64,000 nucleotides of DNA from Gottfriedia acidiceleris. GTDB lineage: Bacteria > Bacillota > Bacilli > Bacillales > Bacillaceae_G. The DNA lies in the NCBI RefSeq assembly GCF_023115465.1, contig NZ_CP096034.1:3286001-3350000 (forward strand), in the 5' to 3' direction. Positions within the stretch are counted from its first letter, which is position 1. Every line of letters begins with the position of its first letter. Positions 17,388-26,721 of the stretch are shown piece by piece. The position numbers were made by a program, and so were the translations under genes. The notes under the pieces were generated by a model. That model was not told where the DNA came from. It saw only the letters and a list, made by a program, of their open reading frames with translations, and did not search any database.

Positions 17388-18515
17388 ACACAAATTAGAC
17401 ATTTTTATTTCGCCAATATCCTTTAACGCATGCTGCTGATTAGCATTACTTTTATACATCAAATATGGATAACCAGATTCTAATTGAATCGCAGCAATTT
17501 TCACTAAAAAATCACGTGCACTTAAATCTAGTTTTTTCTTTTTAACTCGCTCATTATTTATTAATTCTTCATATCTTTCATCTATATCAAAATCATCTAA
17601 ATGAATTCCATATTCTTTATACACTGTATATGGTGCGAATACGTAGAATGGTTCATTTTTTTCTGCTAGTTCAAAGAATTTATTTGGAACAATTAAACCG
17701 ATTGATAGTGATTGAATTCTACTCTTCTCATCGGCATTGATTTTTTTTGTATCAAGAAATTCAACTACGTCCCAGTGGAAAATATTTAAATATGATGCAC
17801 CAGCACCTTTCCGTTGTCCAAGCTGGTTAGCATATGAAAATGAATCTTCTAATAGCTTCATAACAGGAACAACACCACTTGCAGCGTTATCAATTTCTTT
17901 AATTTGCTCTCCACGAGCTCTAAGTTTTGATAGATTTAATGCAACACCACCGCCGATTTTTGACAGTTGCATTGCTGTATTAATTTGAAATCCTATTGAA
18001 TTTAAACTATCGTCCATTTCTAATAAGAAGCATGACACCAATTCGCCTCTTCTACTTCTTCCAGCATTTAAGAAGGTTGGAGTAGCTGGCTGATAGTTTT
18101 GTTGAATCATCATTTTTGCTAATTTCAATGCTTTTTCGATATTGCCTCTTCCTAAATATAGTGCAACGATCGCAATTCGATCTTCATATCCTTCTAAGTA
18201 ATGCTTTCCATCATTTGTTTTTAATGCGTAATCTTTAAAGAATTTTGATGCGGCCATATATGATTGAAAAGTGAAACCTGCATTGAATACTAACTCATAT
18301 AATTTTTCTATTTCATCAAAGGAGTAATCCATCTCAACATTATAATAGTAGTTTTCTTGAATCATATAGTTTAAGCGTTCTTTTAAAGAAGAAAACTGAA
18401 TCTTTTTATCTTCAACTTCTTTTAAGAAACAAAGAAGCGCTTCTTTATCTTTTGCGAGATCAAAAAAACCATCTTTTTTAATCGTCAATTCATTATTCAG
18501 CTCAATATGTCTCAA
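17388..18515 (-). CDS. nrdE: nrdE exon 1, class Ib ribonucleotide reductase alpha subunit (N-terminal part)
   Basis: The large subunit reduces ribonucleoside diphosphates. Exon 1 covers the first 376 residues and ends KMSNLC at the splice site. It carries YALKTNDGKHYLEGYEDRI, QPATPTFLNAGRSRRGELVSCFLLEM (active-site Cys), MQLSKIGGGVALNLSKLRA and QRKGAGASYLNIFHWD. Without splicing the next codon is a TAA stop. The likely start is the TTG at 18515 (LRHIELNNEL): GAGGGAG precedes it by nine bases and length then fits the family. Longer ATG starts at 18548 or 18572 would overlap nrdI by 47-71 bases. With the TTG, the overlap with nrdI is 14 bases. Confidence 0.88.
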
Positions 18516-18861
18516 GCTTTTCCACTCCCTCAATAAAATATTGTACATCTCGACTTGTCCCTGACAGTTCAAACTTTGATAACACTGGAACTTGATAGTC
18601 TGATGCTATTTTATCTGCACTTGCTGCAAAAGAATCTCCCCAGTTTTTATTACCACTTGCACTGACTGCTTTTAAATACTTCGAATTACTCTCCAAAAAA
18701 GTACTTACGTTTTCAGGTACGTTACCAAATCCTGTAGTATAGGTTACGAGAATATACGGTACTTCAATTTTTAGTCCATCTTTTATTTGGATTGACGGCA
18801 TTCTAACTTTATTGACAAATCGCTTAACATTGCCAGTCATTGAACTGTAAACTATCACCAT
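18502..18861 (-). CDS. nrdI: NrdI flavodoxin-like activator of NrdF
   Basis: A 119-residue FMN protein that supplies the oxidant for assembling the Mn-tyrosyl radical in NrdF. Flavodoxin motifs are VYSSMTGNVKRFV (phosphate loop, residues 4-16) and YTTGFGNVPENV. SASGNKNWGDSFAAS is a NrdI hallmark. It is the first gene of nrdI-nrdE-nrdF. Two NrdR-like boxes lie 50-100 bases upstream. Confidence 0.93.
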   Translation of the reverse strand: MVIVYSSMTGNVKRFVNKVRMPSIQIKDGLKIEVPYILVTYTTGFGNVPENVSTFLESNSKYLKAVSASGNKNWGDSFAASADKIASDYQVPVLSKFELSGTSRDVQYFIEGVEKLETY

Positions 18862-18910
18862 ATTATCACCCTCGTTAATATGTAAGAATATTGAAAATAC
18901 TTATATTATA

Positions 18911-18958
18911 TACCTACATATTGTATTACCTTTTTAGAACAAACACAACATATAGGTA
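18911..18958. promoter_or_regulatory. Tandem NrdR-box-like sites upstream of nrdI
   Basis: TACCTACATATTGTAT (18911-18926) and ACACAACATATAGGTA (18943-18958) each match about 10-11 of 16 positions of the NrdR box ACACWATATMTTGTGT. Their starts are 32 bases apart, about three helical turns, as usual for NrdR box pairs. They sit just upstream of the ribonucleotide reductase genes NrdR regulates in other bacteria. Confidence 0.6.
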
Positions 18959-19098
18959 CTGAATTTAGAAAATAAACATTTCGACAATATGTCTCGAAAC
19001 AAAACAATATATGAAATTTAACAAATTATGGAGAAGAGTGCAATAAAGTGTAAAACGATTTTTTTGTCAAATGAGGTCATAACATTTTCACAAAAAAA

Positions 19099-19173
19099 GT
19101 ACTCATTAACACCTTGCGAAATAAGAAAAAAAGCTAAAAAAACTTTTTTTTTTCGCAAACTTTTAATGAGTAC
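19099..19173. repeat. 75-base near-perfect inverted repeat between nrdI and a small gene
   Basis: GTACTCATTAA (19099-19109) pairs with TTAATGAGTAC (19163-19173). Inside it TTGCGAAA pairs with TTTCGCAA, and inside that AAAAAAAG pairs with CTTTTTTT. The two outer helices are separated by a symmetrical four-base internal loop (CACC/ACTT). There is no T run directly after the stem, so it is not a standard terminator. Confidence 0.7.
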
Positions 19174-19220
19174 ACGATTAAAATAATATAATTTTGACTT
19201 TAAATTTTCATCAAAAATAG

Positions 19221-19415
19221 TTAACTTCTAGCTTCTTCCAAGTAAGTATAAATTACATGTCCACCGTGCTGAGCAATTCCACGAAAGTGCTTAAAGTCCT
19301 CTCGATTAACGATAATTTGTCTAAATGTTAAAAAGTCATCTTTTGTAACGCTAATTTCTGAAATCTCGCCTTTAACTAACTGATCAATCAAATAGATAAA
19401 CTCATTTTGTTCCAT
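19221..19415 (-). CDS. Small protein of unknown function (64 aa)
   Basis: A 64-residue acidic protein, not recognised. It starts MEQNEFIYLIDQLVKGEI and ends with HVIYTYLEEARS. The composition suggests a compact alpha/beta fold, with no membrane segment and no cysteine. It has a good GGGTGAT ribosome site before the ATG. It is followed closely by another small gene on the same strand, and the two may form a unit. I think it is real because of the ribosome site and non-overlap with other genes. Confidence 0.6.
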   Translation of the reverse strand: MEQNEFIYLIDQLVKGEISEISVTKDDFLTFRQIIVNREDFKHFRGIAQHGGHVIYTYLEEARS

Positions 19416-19508
19416 ATAATCACCCTTTATTATTTTGATCGTTTTTTGGCTACAAGAAATAAACTTCTATTCAATTCTAACATTAACAAAGAATGTACTT
19501 AATGGAAA

Positions 19509-19820
19509 CTAAATCGTTACATCAAGAATTTTTTCTGTAACAGCTAAATTCATATTTTTATTATTTACTAAAATTACTTCACTCTTTCCATCTTTTAAAA
19601 CTAAAAATGCTTTAGGAATTACTTCTACTCCTGTTCCAATACTCGCAAACTCATATGATGAATGGGCTTCGCCTAGCGCTAAAATCATTTCAAAAAATGG
19701 TACTAAAATAATTTTTTCAAAAAATAAAATCGGATCACCTATAAGCGTATTACTACTGACTAAATTTTTAATTTCATTTGAAATTTCTACTTCAAACTCT
19801 TCAAACCATTCTTTCAACAA
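19509..19820 (-). CDS. Small protein of unknown function (103 aa)
   Basis: 103 residues, not recognised, predicted cytosolic. The start is a TTG with AGGAGG eight bases upstream, giving MLKEWFEEFEVEISNEIKNL. The middle (IILVPFFEMILALGEAHSSYEF) is moderately hydrophobic but too polar for a clear membrane helix. It lies about 90 bases upstream of the 64-residue gene on the same strand and diverges from the DUF2187 gene. Confidence 0.6.
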   Translation of the reverse strand: MLKEWFEEFEVEISNEIKNLVSSNTLIGDPILFFEKIILVPFFEMILALGEAHSSYEFASIGTGVEVIPKAFLVLKDGKSEVILVNNKNMNLAVTEKILDVTI

Positions 19821-19992
19821 ACTAACCTCCTGAAAGTGCTACAACCATTTTTTCCTTTCAAAAGGTTTTTAAACATAATTTCTTATGAAAAAAGACAAAA
19901 TTGTAAAAAAATTTAAATTTTCTCTTTACCTTTAAACCGTTTTCATGCATTATAGAAGGTGTCAAATCAAAACTTTGTTAGGAGATACGCTC

Positions 19993-20178
19993 ATGAAAAT
20001 TGCAGAAGCAGGAAATATCATTGAGTTTAAACAGGGGTTGAAAGGTAGAGTACAAAAAGTTAATAAAAATTCTGTCATTGTTGACATATCCATAATGGAA
20101 AACTTCAGAGATTTAGAAATGGAACCGCTAACAGTCGTAAACCATAAAAATTATAAAATACTAAGAACTGCCGAATAG
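19993..20178 (+). CDS. DUF2187 protein (YkvS-like)
   Basis: A 61-residue KOW/SH3-like small protein: MKIAEAGNIIEFKQGLKGRV, then VQKVNKNSVIVDISIMENF and TVVNHKNYKIL. The pattern GNIIEF..GL.G.V.KVN.NSVIVD..VMENF....VVNHK.YKI is that of DUF2187, found in B. subtilis YkvS. Function is not known. The ATG at 19993 has AGGAGA upstream; an upstream in-frame extension has no ribosome site. Confidence 0.75.
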   Translation: MKIAEAGNIIEFKQGLKGRVQKVNKNSVIVDISIMENFRDLEMEPLTVVNHKNYKILRTAE

Positions 20179-20285
20179 TTTAAAAATAGTAGATTCTGCT
20201 TATATTCATATTTTAAAAGGTTCGAACTACATAGATTTCGATTCTATTAAAATTTTATTAGAATTCTTTACCAAATCAGTCTAAG

Positions 20286-20314
20286 GTCCCGTGTATATCA
20301 CGGGACTTTTTTTT
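20286..20314 (+). terminator. Strong terminator after the DUF2187 gene
   Basis: GTCCCGTG pairs with CACGGGAC around TATAT, followed by TTTTTTTT. It lies about 110 bases past the DUF2187 stop. Confidence 0.9.
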
Positions 20315-20391
20315 ATGATTACAAATGAAAATGTGATAAGTGATATTCACGAAAAAATCTGGTACTAATCACTCTTTAGTAAAGGAGATGG

Positions 20392-20502
20392 CTATTTTGT
20401 TTCTTTGTCCAATTCTTTAAACGATTTTACTTTATCATGTGGCTGTTGGTTCGACTTTCTTTCATTCCAAAATCGTTCCTTTTCTTTTTTTGATTTTGTC
20501 AT
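20392..20502 (-). CDS. Very small Lys/Glu-rich protein (36 aa)
   Basis: On the minus strand an AGGAGG is seven bases before an ATG that opens MTKSKKEKERFWNERKSNQQ and continues PHDKVKSFKELDKETK, then TAG. An earlier ATG two codons upstream is only one base from the AGGAGG and is unlikely to be used. The protein is very basic/acidic, with no hydrophobic segment, like many small sporulation-associated Bacillus proteins. I cannot name it. The perfect ribosome site is the main evidence. Confidence 0.55.
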   Translation of the reverse strand: MTKSKKEKERFWNERKSNQQPHDKVKSFKELDKETK

Positions 20503-20756
20503 TTTCATACCTCCTAACATTAATCAAATTTCTTGCCGTCTTATCATTTCACAAAAAATGAAAATCTATGTTAATTATTTTTAAAAGGATTGAGCAAGAA
20601 AATGACATTAAACTTTAAAATCTTTCTCTTGAAGTTTAAAGGGAGCATCCTATGGTTTAAATGAGCATACTTCATAGAAAACGCCACGAAAAGATTGAAA
20701 ATTTGGACTATACATATTTATCACTTTATCACTATCTATAGAAAGGAAGGTAGTTT

Positions 20757-23700
20757 ATGAACTTTTTAACTAAGTTTAGTTTAAAAAACTCTGTAGCAAT
20801 ATTTATTATTTCGTTTTTATTAATATTTGGAGGATTATATTCTTATTCGAAATTAAAAGTTGAAGAGCTTCCAAATATCGAATTTCCGGCAATCTCTGTT
20901 CAAGTTGTTTACCCTGGTACAGCGCCAGATGATATAAATGAGCAGATTACAACAAAACTTGAAAATTCATTTAAATCAATCGAAGGAATTAAGACGCTAT
21001 CAAGTTCTTCTTTCGAAAGTGTTTCTGTTATTAATTTAGAATTTCCATTTAATACTGATATGGATAAAGTTGAACAACAAATAAATACAACTTTAAAGGA
21101 CGCTGGATTACCTGAAAATGTAACAACAAAAGTAGACCGTTTTTCGTTCGGATCATTCCCTATTTATTACATCTCTATGTTTTCAAAGGATGGTTCAAAT
21201 ATTGAATCAACTTTAAATGAAGAAATTGTGCCAGCTTTAAATAAAATTGATGGTGTAAACAGCGTTTCAATAGGTGGAGGAAAATCTACTTCATTAACGA
21301 TCGAAGTTGATAAACAAAAAATTGCAAATTTAGGGCTTTCTTTAACAAGTATTAAAGATCAAATTAATGCAAAATTCCTATCCTTCCCGGCAGGAAAAAT
21401 AACTGATGGCGATATTAAAATTCCAATTCGAGTTGAAGAAAAATTAGATACACTTCAAAAACTAAAGGATTTAGAATTACAACCTGCATCTTTTACTTCT
21501 ACCGCACTAAATCAACGTGCTAAAACTCCGAAGGTTTTATTAGGAGAGATCGCTAAAATTGAATCAGTAGACTCTAAAGATGAATTAATTCGTTATAACG
21601 AAAACGATGCTATTTCAATGGCAATAACGAAGAAACAAGATGCAAATACAGTTGAAGTAGCTGACAAAGTAATAAACGTACTAAATAAGTACAAAAATGA
21701 TATCTCATATAAAGTTGGTTATAGTTCTGCTGAAGGCGTAAAGTCATCTGTGGAATCTTTAATTAAAGAAGGTTTATTAGGCGCATTATTCGCCTCATTA
21801 GCAGTATTGATTTTCTTACGTAATTTCAGAGCTACATTTATTGCTATTATATCGATCCCTTTATCATTATTAATTACATCGATTTTCTTGCTCAAATTAG
21901 ATATAACGTTAAATATTATGACCCTAGGTGGTATGGCAGTTGCAGTAGGACGTGTAGTGGACGATAGTATCGTTGTAATTGAAAATATCTTCCGAAGAAT
22001 ACGTAAATCAAAAGAAGGCATATCAAATAATTTAATTTTATCTTCAACAAAAGAAATATTAAAAGCAGTTACATCTTCTACTATTACTACAATTGTAGTT
22101 TTCTTACCTTTAGGTGTTGTAGGTGGATTTACTAGTAAAATATTCCTACCTTTTGCTTTAACAATTGTTTTTTCTTTACTTGCTTCATTATTAGTTTCGA
22201 TTACAATCGTACCAATTTTAGGTCGCTATGCATTTAAAAAAGTGCCACCTGAAGAAAAAGAAGAAAAAATCCAAGCTTGGTATGGTAAAGTGATTGAGAA
22301 ATCCTTAAATCGCAAATGGATTATAATTTTACTAGCTATTGTATTACTTGCAGGTTCTTTCTCTTTAGTAGGTAAACTTGGTTTCACATTTATACCAAAT
22401 GAATCTTCACGATCAATCATTGCTTCATTAGAATTGCCATCATCAACATCATTAGAAAAAACAAATGAAGTTTCATTAAAAATGGAAAAGATGTTCTTAA
22501 ATATGAAGCAAGTGAAAGAAGTTTCTACCGGTGTTGGTAGCCGGGACTTTATGACTGGCTTAAAAACTGAGAATAAAGCTAGCTATTTTATTAATTTAAA
22601 ACAAAGTGCAGATGTTGATCAATTTATGAAAGATACAAAAAGTAAAATGGAGAAAGTAGCAGCTTCAGAAGTTCAAGGTGCTAAAGTAGGACTACAAGAA
22701 AACTCTTCTGGTGGTCCACCTTTAAATAATAATGTTGACATCAATTTATATTCTAATAACTTAGTTGCACTTCAAGAAAGTGCAAAAAAAGTTGAAGATT
22801 ATATGAAAAAGAATCCTCACCTAAAATATGTTACGAATAATTTCTCTGAAAAACAAAAACAAGTTATTGTTTCAGTTGATGAGAAAAAAGTTTCAGAAAA
22901 TGGTCTCTCCGCTGGCATGATCTTAGGTTTAGTTGCAGACCAAACAAACCCAGTCAATATGGGAACATTAAAAATTGATGGTAAAGACCAAAATGTGCAA
23001 TTAACTTATAATAAAGAACTCCAATCCGTAGAGGATATTAAAAATATTAAATTGCTTGGTAAATTAGGAGCAATTAAATTATCAGATGTAGCCCAAGTAA
23101 AGTCAGTTGAAACATATTCTGCTATTCAAAAATTAGATGGAAAAGTATTTGCGAAGGTTTCAGCTCAAATAAAGGGAAAAGACATTGCAAAAGTAACAAA
23201 TGAAGTAATCAATGATGTAAAAAAAGAGATAGACTTACCATCTGATGTATCTTTAAAAGGTGGCGGCGGTAGTGATGATACTACTCAAACATTTAAAGAC
23301 TTAGGTGTTGCGATGGGAGTTGCAATCGGATTAGTTTATTTAACGATGTTAATTACTTTTGGAAAAGCTCGAATTCCATTTATTATTTTATCTGCTTTAG
23401 TATTTGTTCCAATCGGTTCATTCGTTGCACTATTCCTAGCTGGCGAACCGCTTTCAATAAGTGTAATGATTGGTTTACTAATGCTAATTGGGATCGTTAC
23501 AACAAATGCAATCGTACTAGTCGATCGAATCGGACAAAATATAGAACAAAAAAGATTACCTCTTCGCCAAGCGATCATCGAGGGAGGTAAAACACGTCTA
23601 AGACCTATATTAATGACCGCATTTGCTACAATAGCTGCTTTACTACCTTTAGCATTAACAAAGTCTAGTGGTACACTTATTTCGAAAGGATTAGCTATAA

Positions 23701-23834
23701 CAGTAATTGGTGGTTTAACTTCATCTACTTTATTAACGCTAATATTTATTCCAGTTGTATATGAACTGTTCTTTACTAAAAGAACAAAGAAGCATGCTAA
23801 TTCTGAGGAAACTGCTAAAGCAGTTAATAATTAA
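20757..23834 (+). CDS. RND-family efflux transporter (SwrC/YerP-like, AcrB family)
   Basis: A 1025-residue inner-membrane proton-driven exporter. TM1 is about residues 11-29 (NSVAIFIISFLLIFGGLYS). Two large extracytoplasmic loops (about 35-340 and 555-860) alternate with two sets of membrane helices. The proton-relay acidic pair lies in TM4, VAVGRVVDDSIVVIENIFRR. The start VEELPNIEFPAISVQVVYPGTAPDDI and TTNAIVLVDRIGQN in the second half are RND signatures. Length and sequence are like B. subtilis SwrC, which exports surfactin and fatty acids. There is no adaptor or outer-membrane partner gene nearby, as expected in a Gram-positive. Confidence 0.9.
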   Translation: MNFLTKFSLKNSVAIFIISFLLIFGGLYSYSKLKVEELPNIEFPAISVQVVYPGTAPDDINEQITTKLENSFKSIEGIKTLSSSSFESVSVINLEFPFNTDMDKVEQQINTTLKDAGLPENVTTKVDRFSFGSFPIYYISMFSKDGSNIESTLNEEIVPALNKIDGVNSVSIGGGKSTSLTIEVDKQKIANLGLSLTSIKDQINAKFLSFPAGKITDGDIKIPIRVEEKLDTLQKLKDLELQPASFTSTALNQRAKTPKVLLGEIAKIESVDSKDELIRYNENDAISMAITKKQDANTVEVADKVINVLNKYKNDISYKVGYSSAEGVKSSVESLIKEGLLGALFASLAVLIFLRNFRATFIAIISIPLSLLITSIFLLKLDITLNIMTLGGMAVAVGRVVDDSIVVIENIFRRIRKSKEGISNNLILSSTKEILKAVTSSTITTIVVFLPLGVVGGFTSKIFLPFALTIVFSLLASLLVSITIVPILGRYAFKKVPPEEKEEKIQAWYGKVIEKSLNRKWIIILLAIVLLAGSFSLVGKLGFTFIPNESSRSIIASLELPSSTSLEKTNEVSLKMEKMFLNMKQVKEVSTGVGSRDFMTGLKTENKASYFINLKQSADVDQFMKDTKSKMEKVAASEVQGAKVGLQENSSGGPPLNNNVDINLYSNNLVALQESAKKVEDYMKKNPHLKYVTNNFSEKQKQVIVSVDEKKVSENGLSAGMILGLVADQTNPVNMGTLKIDGKDQNVQLTYNKELQSVEDIKNIKLLGKLGAIKLSDVAQVKSVETYSAIQKLDGKVFAKVSAQIKGKDIAKVTNEVINDVKKEIDLPSDVSLKGGGGSDDTTQTFKDLGVAMGVAIGLVYLTMLITFGKARIPFIILSALVFVPIGSFVALFLAGEPLSISVMIGLLMLIGIVTTNAIVLVDRIGQNIEQKRLPLRQAIIEGGKTRLRPILMTAFATIAALLPLALTKSSGTLISKGLAITVIGGLTSSTLLTLIFIPVVYELFFTKRTKKHANSEETAKAVNN

Positions 23835-23840
23835 GTTTGA

Positions 23841-23868
23841 AGAGAAAGGTTAATCCTTTCTCTTTTTG
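23841..23868 (+). terminator. Terminator of the RND transporter gene
   Basis: AGAGAAAG pairs with CTTTCTCT around GTTAATC, then TTTTT. Confidence 0.85.
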
Positions 23869-23925
23869 CTTTAATCATTAATAGTACTTCATCGGCATAA
23901 GAATCATTTCTTTTCTAACCAATAT

Positions 23926-23956
23926 AAAAAAACTCCGACTTTTAAAAGTCGGAGTA
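23926..23956 (-). terminator. Terminator of the oligoendopeptidase gene
   Basis: ACTCCGACTTTT pairs with AAAAGTCGGAGT, with TTTTTTT on the minus-strand side. Confidence 0.85.
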
Positions 23957-23961
23957 ATTCC

Positions 23962-25656
23962 TTATAAATTTTGATCGTTAACTCCTGCCAGCCATTTTCT
24001 AACAGGTTCTAGTGTTTCCTCAATACAGCCATCATTAAATGGAGATTCAAGTTTTGCCTCTTTAACTAAGCCTAAAAATGATTTACTTCCTCCTAATTGG
24101 CAAAGTCCAACATAATCGGACCAGGCTGAATCTCGGTCTTCATGCATTTTATTCCAAAACTGTAATGCACAAATTTGAGCTAATGTATAGTCAATATAAT
24201 AGAATGGTGATTGGTAAATATGCCCTTGTCTTTGCCATAAACCACCCTTTTCTAAATAACTATTTCCATCATTTGCTCGATGAGGTAAATATTTTTCTTC
24301 TATGCTCTTCCAAAGTCCGTGTCGTTCCTCAGGTGTTAAATCAGGATTTGCGTAGATTTCATGCTGGAATTCATCTACTGCAACACCATAACTAATAAAA
24401 GTAATAGCACTACTTAAATGTGTAAAATAATATTTTTGTGTATCTTCCTTAAAGAATTCTTCTTGCCAAGGCCATGTAAAAAATTCCATACTCATTGAAT
24501 GAATCTCACACGCCTCAAAAGTTGGCCAGTTATACTCAGGTGTTTCAAATTTACGACTTTCATAAACCTGGAACGCATGACCAGCTTCATGTGTTAATAC
24601 GTCAATGTCACCAGATGTTCCGTTGAAATTCGAGAAAATAAAAGGAGCTTTATAGTTTGGAATATAAGTACAATATCCTCCACCTTGTTTTCCTTCCTTC
24701 GCAACTAAATCTAGTAAATTTTCCTTTAACATAAAATTGAAAAATTCACTTGTTTCTTTCGATAATTCGTCATACATTTTTTTACCATTCTCAATAATCC
24801 ATTCAGGATTACCTTTAGGTGTTGCATTACCAGTTACAAATTCGAATTTATCGTCATAGTAATAAAGTTGTTCTACACCAATTCGACTAGCTTGTCGTTC
24901 TCTTAATTCGGTAGCAATCGGAACAATTGTTTCAAGAACTTGCTCTCTAAACTTCTTAACATCATTTGCATCGTAATCCGTTCTCATCATACGAGCATAT
25001 CCTAGTTCAATAAAGTTTGAGAATCCAAGTTTGTTTGCAATACGAGTTCGGATTTTTACTAATTTATCGTAAATCTCATCAAATTTATCTTGATTCTCCG
25101 AGAAGTATCCAAAATATGTATCGTAAGCTGTCTTTCTAACCTCTCGATCTTTATCCTCGAAGTGTGCTGAAATTTGTGCTAACGTTTTCACTTCACCATA
25201 AAACGGTAGTTTAGCAGCAGCTACTAACTTAGCGTATTCAGTCGTTAGTTTATTTTCTTCCTGTAAATCTGGAATTACTTCTTCACTTAGAATTTTCACT
25301 TCACATTCAGCTAAAGCAAATAATTGATGGCCATATTTTTCTTCAAGTTGCTCTCTAAACGGAGAACCGATTAATGCTTTATAATATCGTTGCCCATATG
25401 ATTGAACAATTGGTGTGTTCTCATCAAAAAACGCTTGCTCATCCTCATAAAACTTATCGTTTGTATCAACCGAATGGCGAACTGCACATAAATTTTCCAT
25501 TGTTGAAAATTCATTTCTTAAATCATTGATTTCATTCATTGCTAATTCTTGTTCGTAGACCGTTGAAGCATCATAAAAATTTTGTAGTGAACGTTTAAAT
25601 TGTTCCCCAAAGTTCTTAATATTTGGTCTAGAATACTGGTAATCTTGAAAACCCAT
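23962..25656 (-). CDS. M3-family oligoendopeptidase
   Basis: A 564-residue zinc metallopeptidase that trims short peptides in the cytosol. The zinc site is DVLTHEAGHAFQVYESR (HExxH), with the third ligand in FEACEIHSMSMEFF. The extended FNGTSGDIDVLTHEAGH and SPFYYIDYTLAQICALQFW stretches are typical of the PepF/M3B group. Length fits the M3 oligoendopeptidase subfamily (TIGR02289-like) rather than PepF proper. It is monocistronic, with GGAGGG before the ATG. Confidence 0.9.
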   Translation of the reverse strand: MGFQDYQYSRPNIKNFGEQFKRSLQNFYDASTVYEQELAMNEINDLRNEFSTMENLCAVRHSVDTNDKFYEDEQAFFDENTPIVQSYGQRYYKALIGSPFREQLEEKYGHQLFALAECEVKILSEEVIPDLQEENKLTTEYAKLVAAAKLPFYGEVKTLAQISAHFEDKDREVRKTAYDTYFGYFSENQDKFDEIYDKLVKIRTRIANKLGFSNFIELGYARMMRTDYDANDVKKFREQVLETIVPIATELRERQASRIGVEQLYYYDDKFEFVTGNATPKGNPEWIIENGKKMYDELSKETSEFFNFMLKENLLDLVAKEGKQGGGYCTYIPNYKAPFIFSNFNGTSGDIDVLTHEAGHAFQVYESRKFETPEYNWPTFEACEIHSMSMEFFTWPWQEEFFKEDTQKYYFTHLSSAITFISYGVAVDEFQHEIYANPDLTPEERHGLWKSIEEKYLPHRANDGNSYLEKGGLWQRQGHIYQSPFYYIDYTLAQICALQFWNKMHEDRDSAWSDYVGLCQLGGSKSFLGLVKEAKLESPFNDGCIEETLEPVRKWLAGVNDQNL

Positions 25657-25840
25657 GTTAATCCCTCCATTTTTTGTGATATTGCTATTATATAAAAAAA
25701 CTTCCTGTAAAAAAACCTAAATCTAAATAAATTTCTGAAAATTTAAAAATTATTTACTTTGAATCTAATAATAAAATTGCAAATATACTAGTTTTTACTA
25801 GCATAAATAGTTGTTTTTAAGCGTTAATTGATTGAAAATA

Positions 25841-25870
25841 AAAAAAGCTCTTTCAAATGAGAGCTTTTTT
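25841..25870. terminator. Terminator of the marR gene (bidirectional)
   Basis: AAAAAAGCTCT pairs with GAGAGCTTTTTT around TTCAAAT, overlapping the marR stop codon. Confidence 0.75.
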
Positions 25871-26315
25871 AGTTAGACCCATGGTATCCAATTTTCTTCA
25901 ATAAGTGAATTAAGAAATTTTTTTCTTCATTAGATAGATCACTCATTTGCTCATGTAAAAATTCTTCGTGCACAGGAAAAATTTCTTCCATCAACTTATT
26001 TCCACTTTCAGTTATTTCTGCATAAATGACTCGACGATCTGCACTACAAGGATTTCGATAAACTAGACCCTTTTTCTCAAGTTTATCTACTACATAAGTA
26101 ATACTACCACTTGCAATTAATATTTTTTCTCCAATATGTTGAAGTGGTTGATTTCCTTTATGATACAAGAGCTCTAGCACTGCAAATTCAGTTGGGTTTA
26201 AATTAAAACTAGCAATTGATTTGTTTGCAGAATCATTTATCTTTCTATGAGCTCGCGATAATACAATAAATAGCTTTAAAGAAAGCTCAATATCTTTTCT
26301 ATTTGTCTCTTCCAT
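25869..26315 (-). CDS. MarR-family transcriptional regulator
   Basis: 148 residues with a winged helix: LNPTEFAVLELLYHKGNQPLQHIGEKILIA, then ITYVVDKLEKKGLVYRNPCSADRRVIYAEITESG. The wing motif SADRR and helix alpha5 are typical. A cysteine (in NPCSADRR) lies next to the wing, where OhrR-like regulators do not have theirs (they use an N-terminal Cys), so redox sensing is not indicated. Target unknown; no obvious effector gene is adjacent. Confidence 0.85.
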   Translation of the reverse strand: MEETNRKDIELSLKLFIVLSRAHRKINDSANKSIASFNLNPTEFAVLELLYHKGNQPLQHIGEKILIASGSITYVVDKLEKKGLVYRNPCSADRRVIYAEITESGNKLMEEIFPVHEEFLHEQMSDLSNEEKNFLIHLLKKIGYHGSN

Positions 26316-26389
26316 ACTAATACCCCTTCAATTTCTTTTACATAGTCCATTCTATATTATTATTTTACACTTATTAATCAATCTTAAGA

Positions 26390-26581
26390 TTATTTCAATG
26401 AAAATGACTTATTTAATTCCGAAAGCAATTTTTTTTGGTATGAAATAATTAACTCGTCCAATTCTTGACTGGCCTTTAAGGTCAAGTGTTCGTTTAACCC
26501 TTTAGTTTCCGCAAAAAATACCATTTCTTCCCTTTTTAATGAAATAGATAATAATAAACGGCTGAGTTGATATTCATTCAT
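26390..26581 (-). CDS. Spo0E-like sporulation regulatory phosphatase
   Basis: A 63-residue two-helix protein of the Spo0E/YisI/YnzD family, which dephosphorylates Spo0A~P and delays sporulation. The first helix (LLLSISLKREEMVFFAETKGL) and second helix with the family motif SQELDELI (about 41-48) followed by ISYQKKL fit the pattern. AAGGGAAAC precedes the ATG. It lies behind a MarR gene on the same strand, with a 74-base gap. Confidence 0.8.
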   Translation of the reverse strand: MNEYQLSRLLLSISLKREEMVFFAETKGLNEHLTLKASQELDELIISYQKKLLSELNKSFSLK

Positions 26582-26689
26582 TAGACTGTTTCCCTTCTAC
26601 AGGATGTTTTTTAACAAACCTTTTCATTCATAATCGAATTAATTTGTATTATTCATTCTATCTAAATTATTTAAAATAGATACAATATG

Positions 26690-26721
26690 AAACCTACTAA
26701 GCAAAATTACTTAGTAGGTTT
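26690..26721. terminator. Orphan terminator-like hairpin
   Basis: AAACCTACTAAG pairs perfectly with CTTAGTAGGTTT around CAAAATTA. The plus-strand side continues TATTTATTTT. No gene I can see ends here on either strand, so it may end a small RNA or an unseen transcript. Confidence 0.6.

Noticed and set aside
20608-20639. TTAAACTT ... AAGTTTAA inverted repeat upstream of the RND gene as a repressor operator
   Set aside because: An 8-base AT-only dyad with 16 bases between arms is easily expected by chance here, and no adjacent regulator gene supports it.
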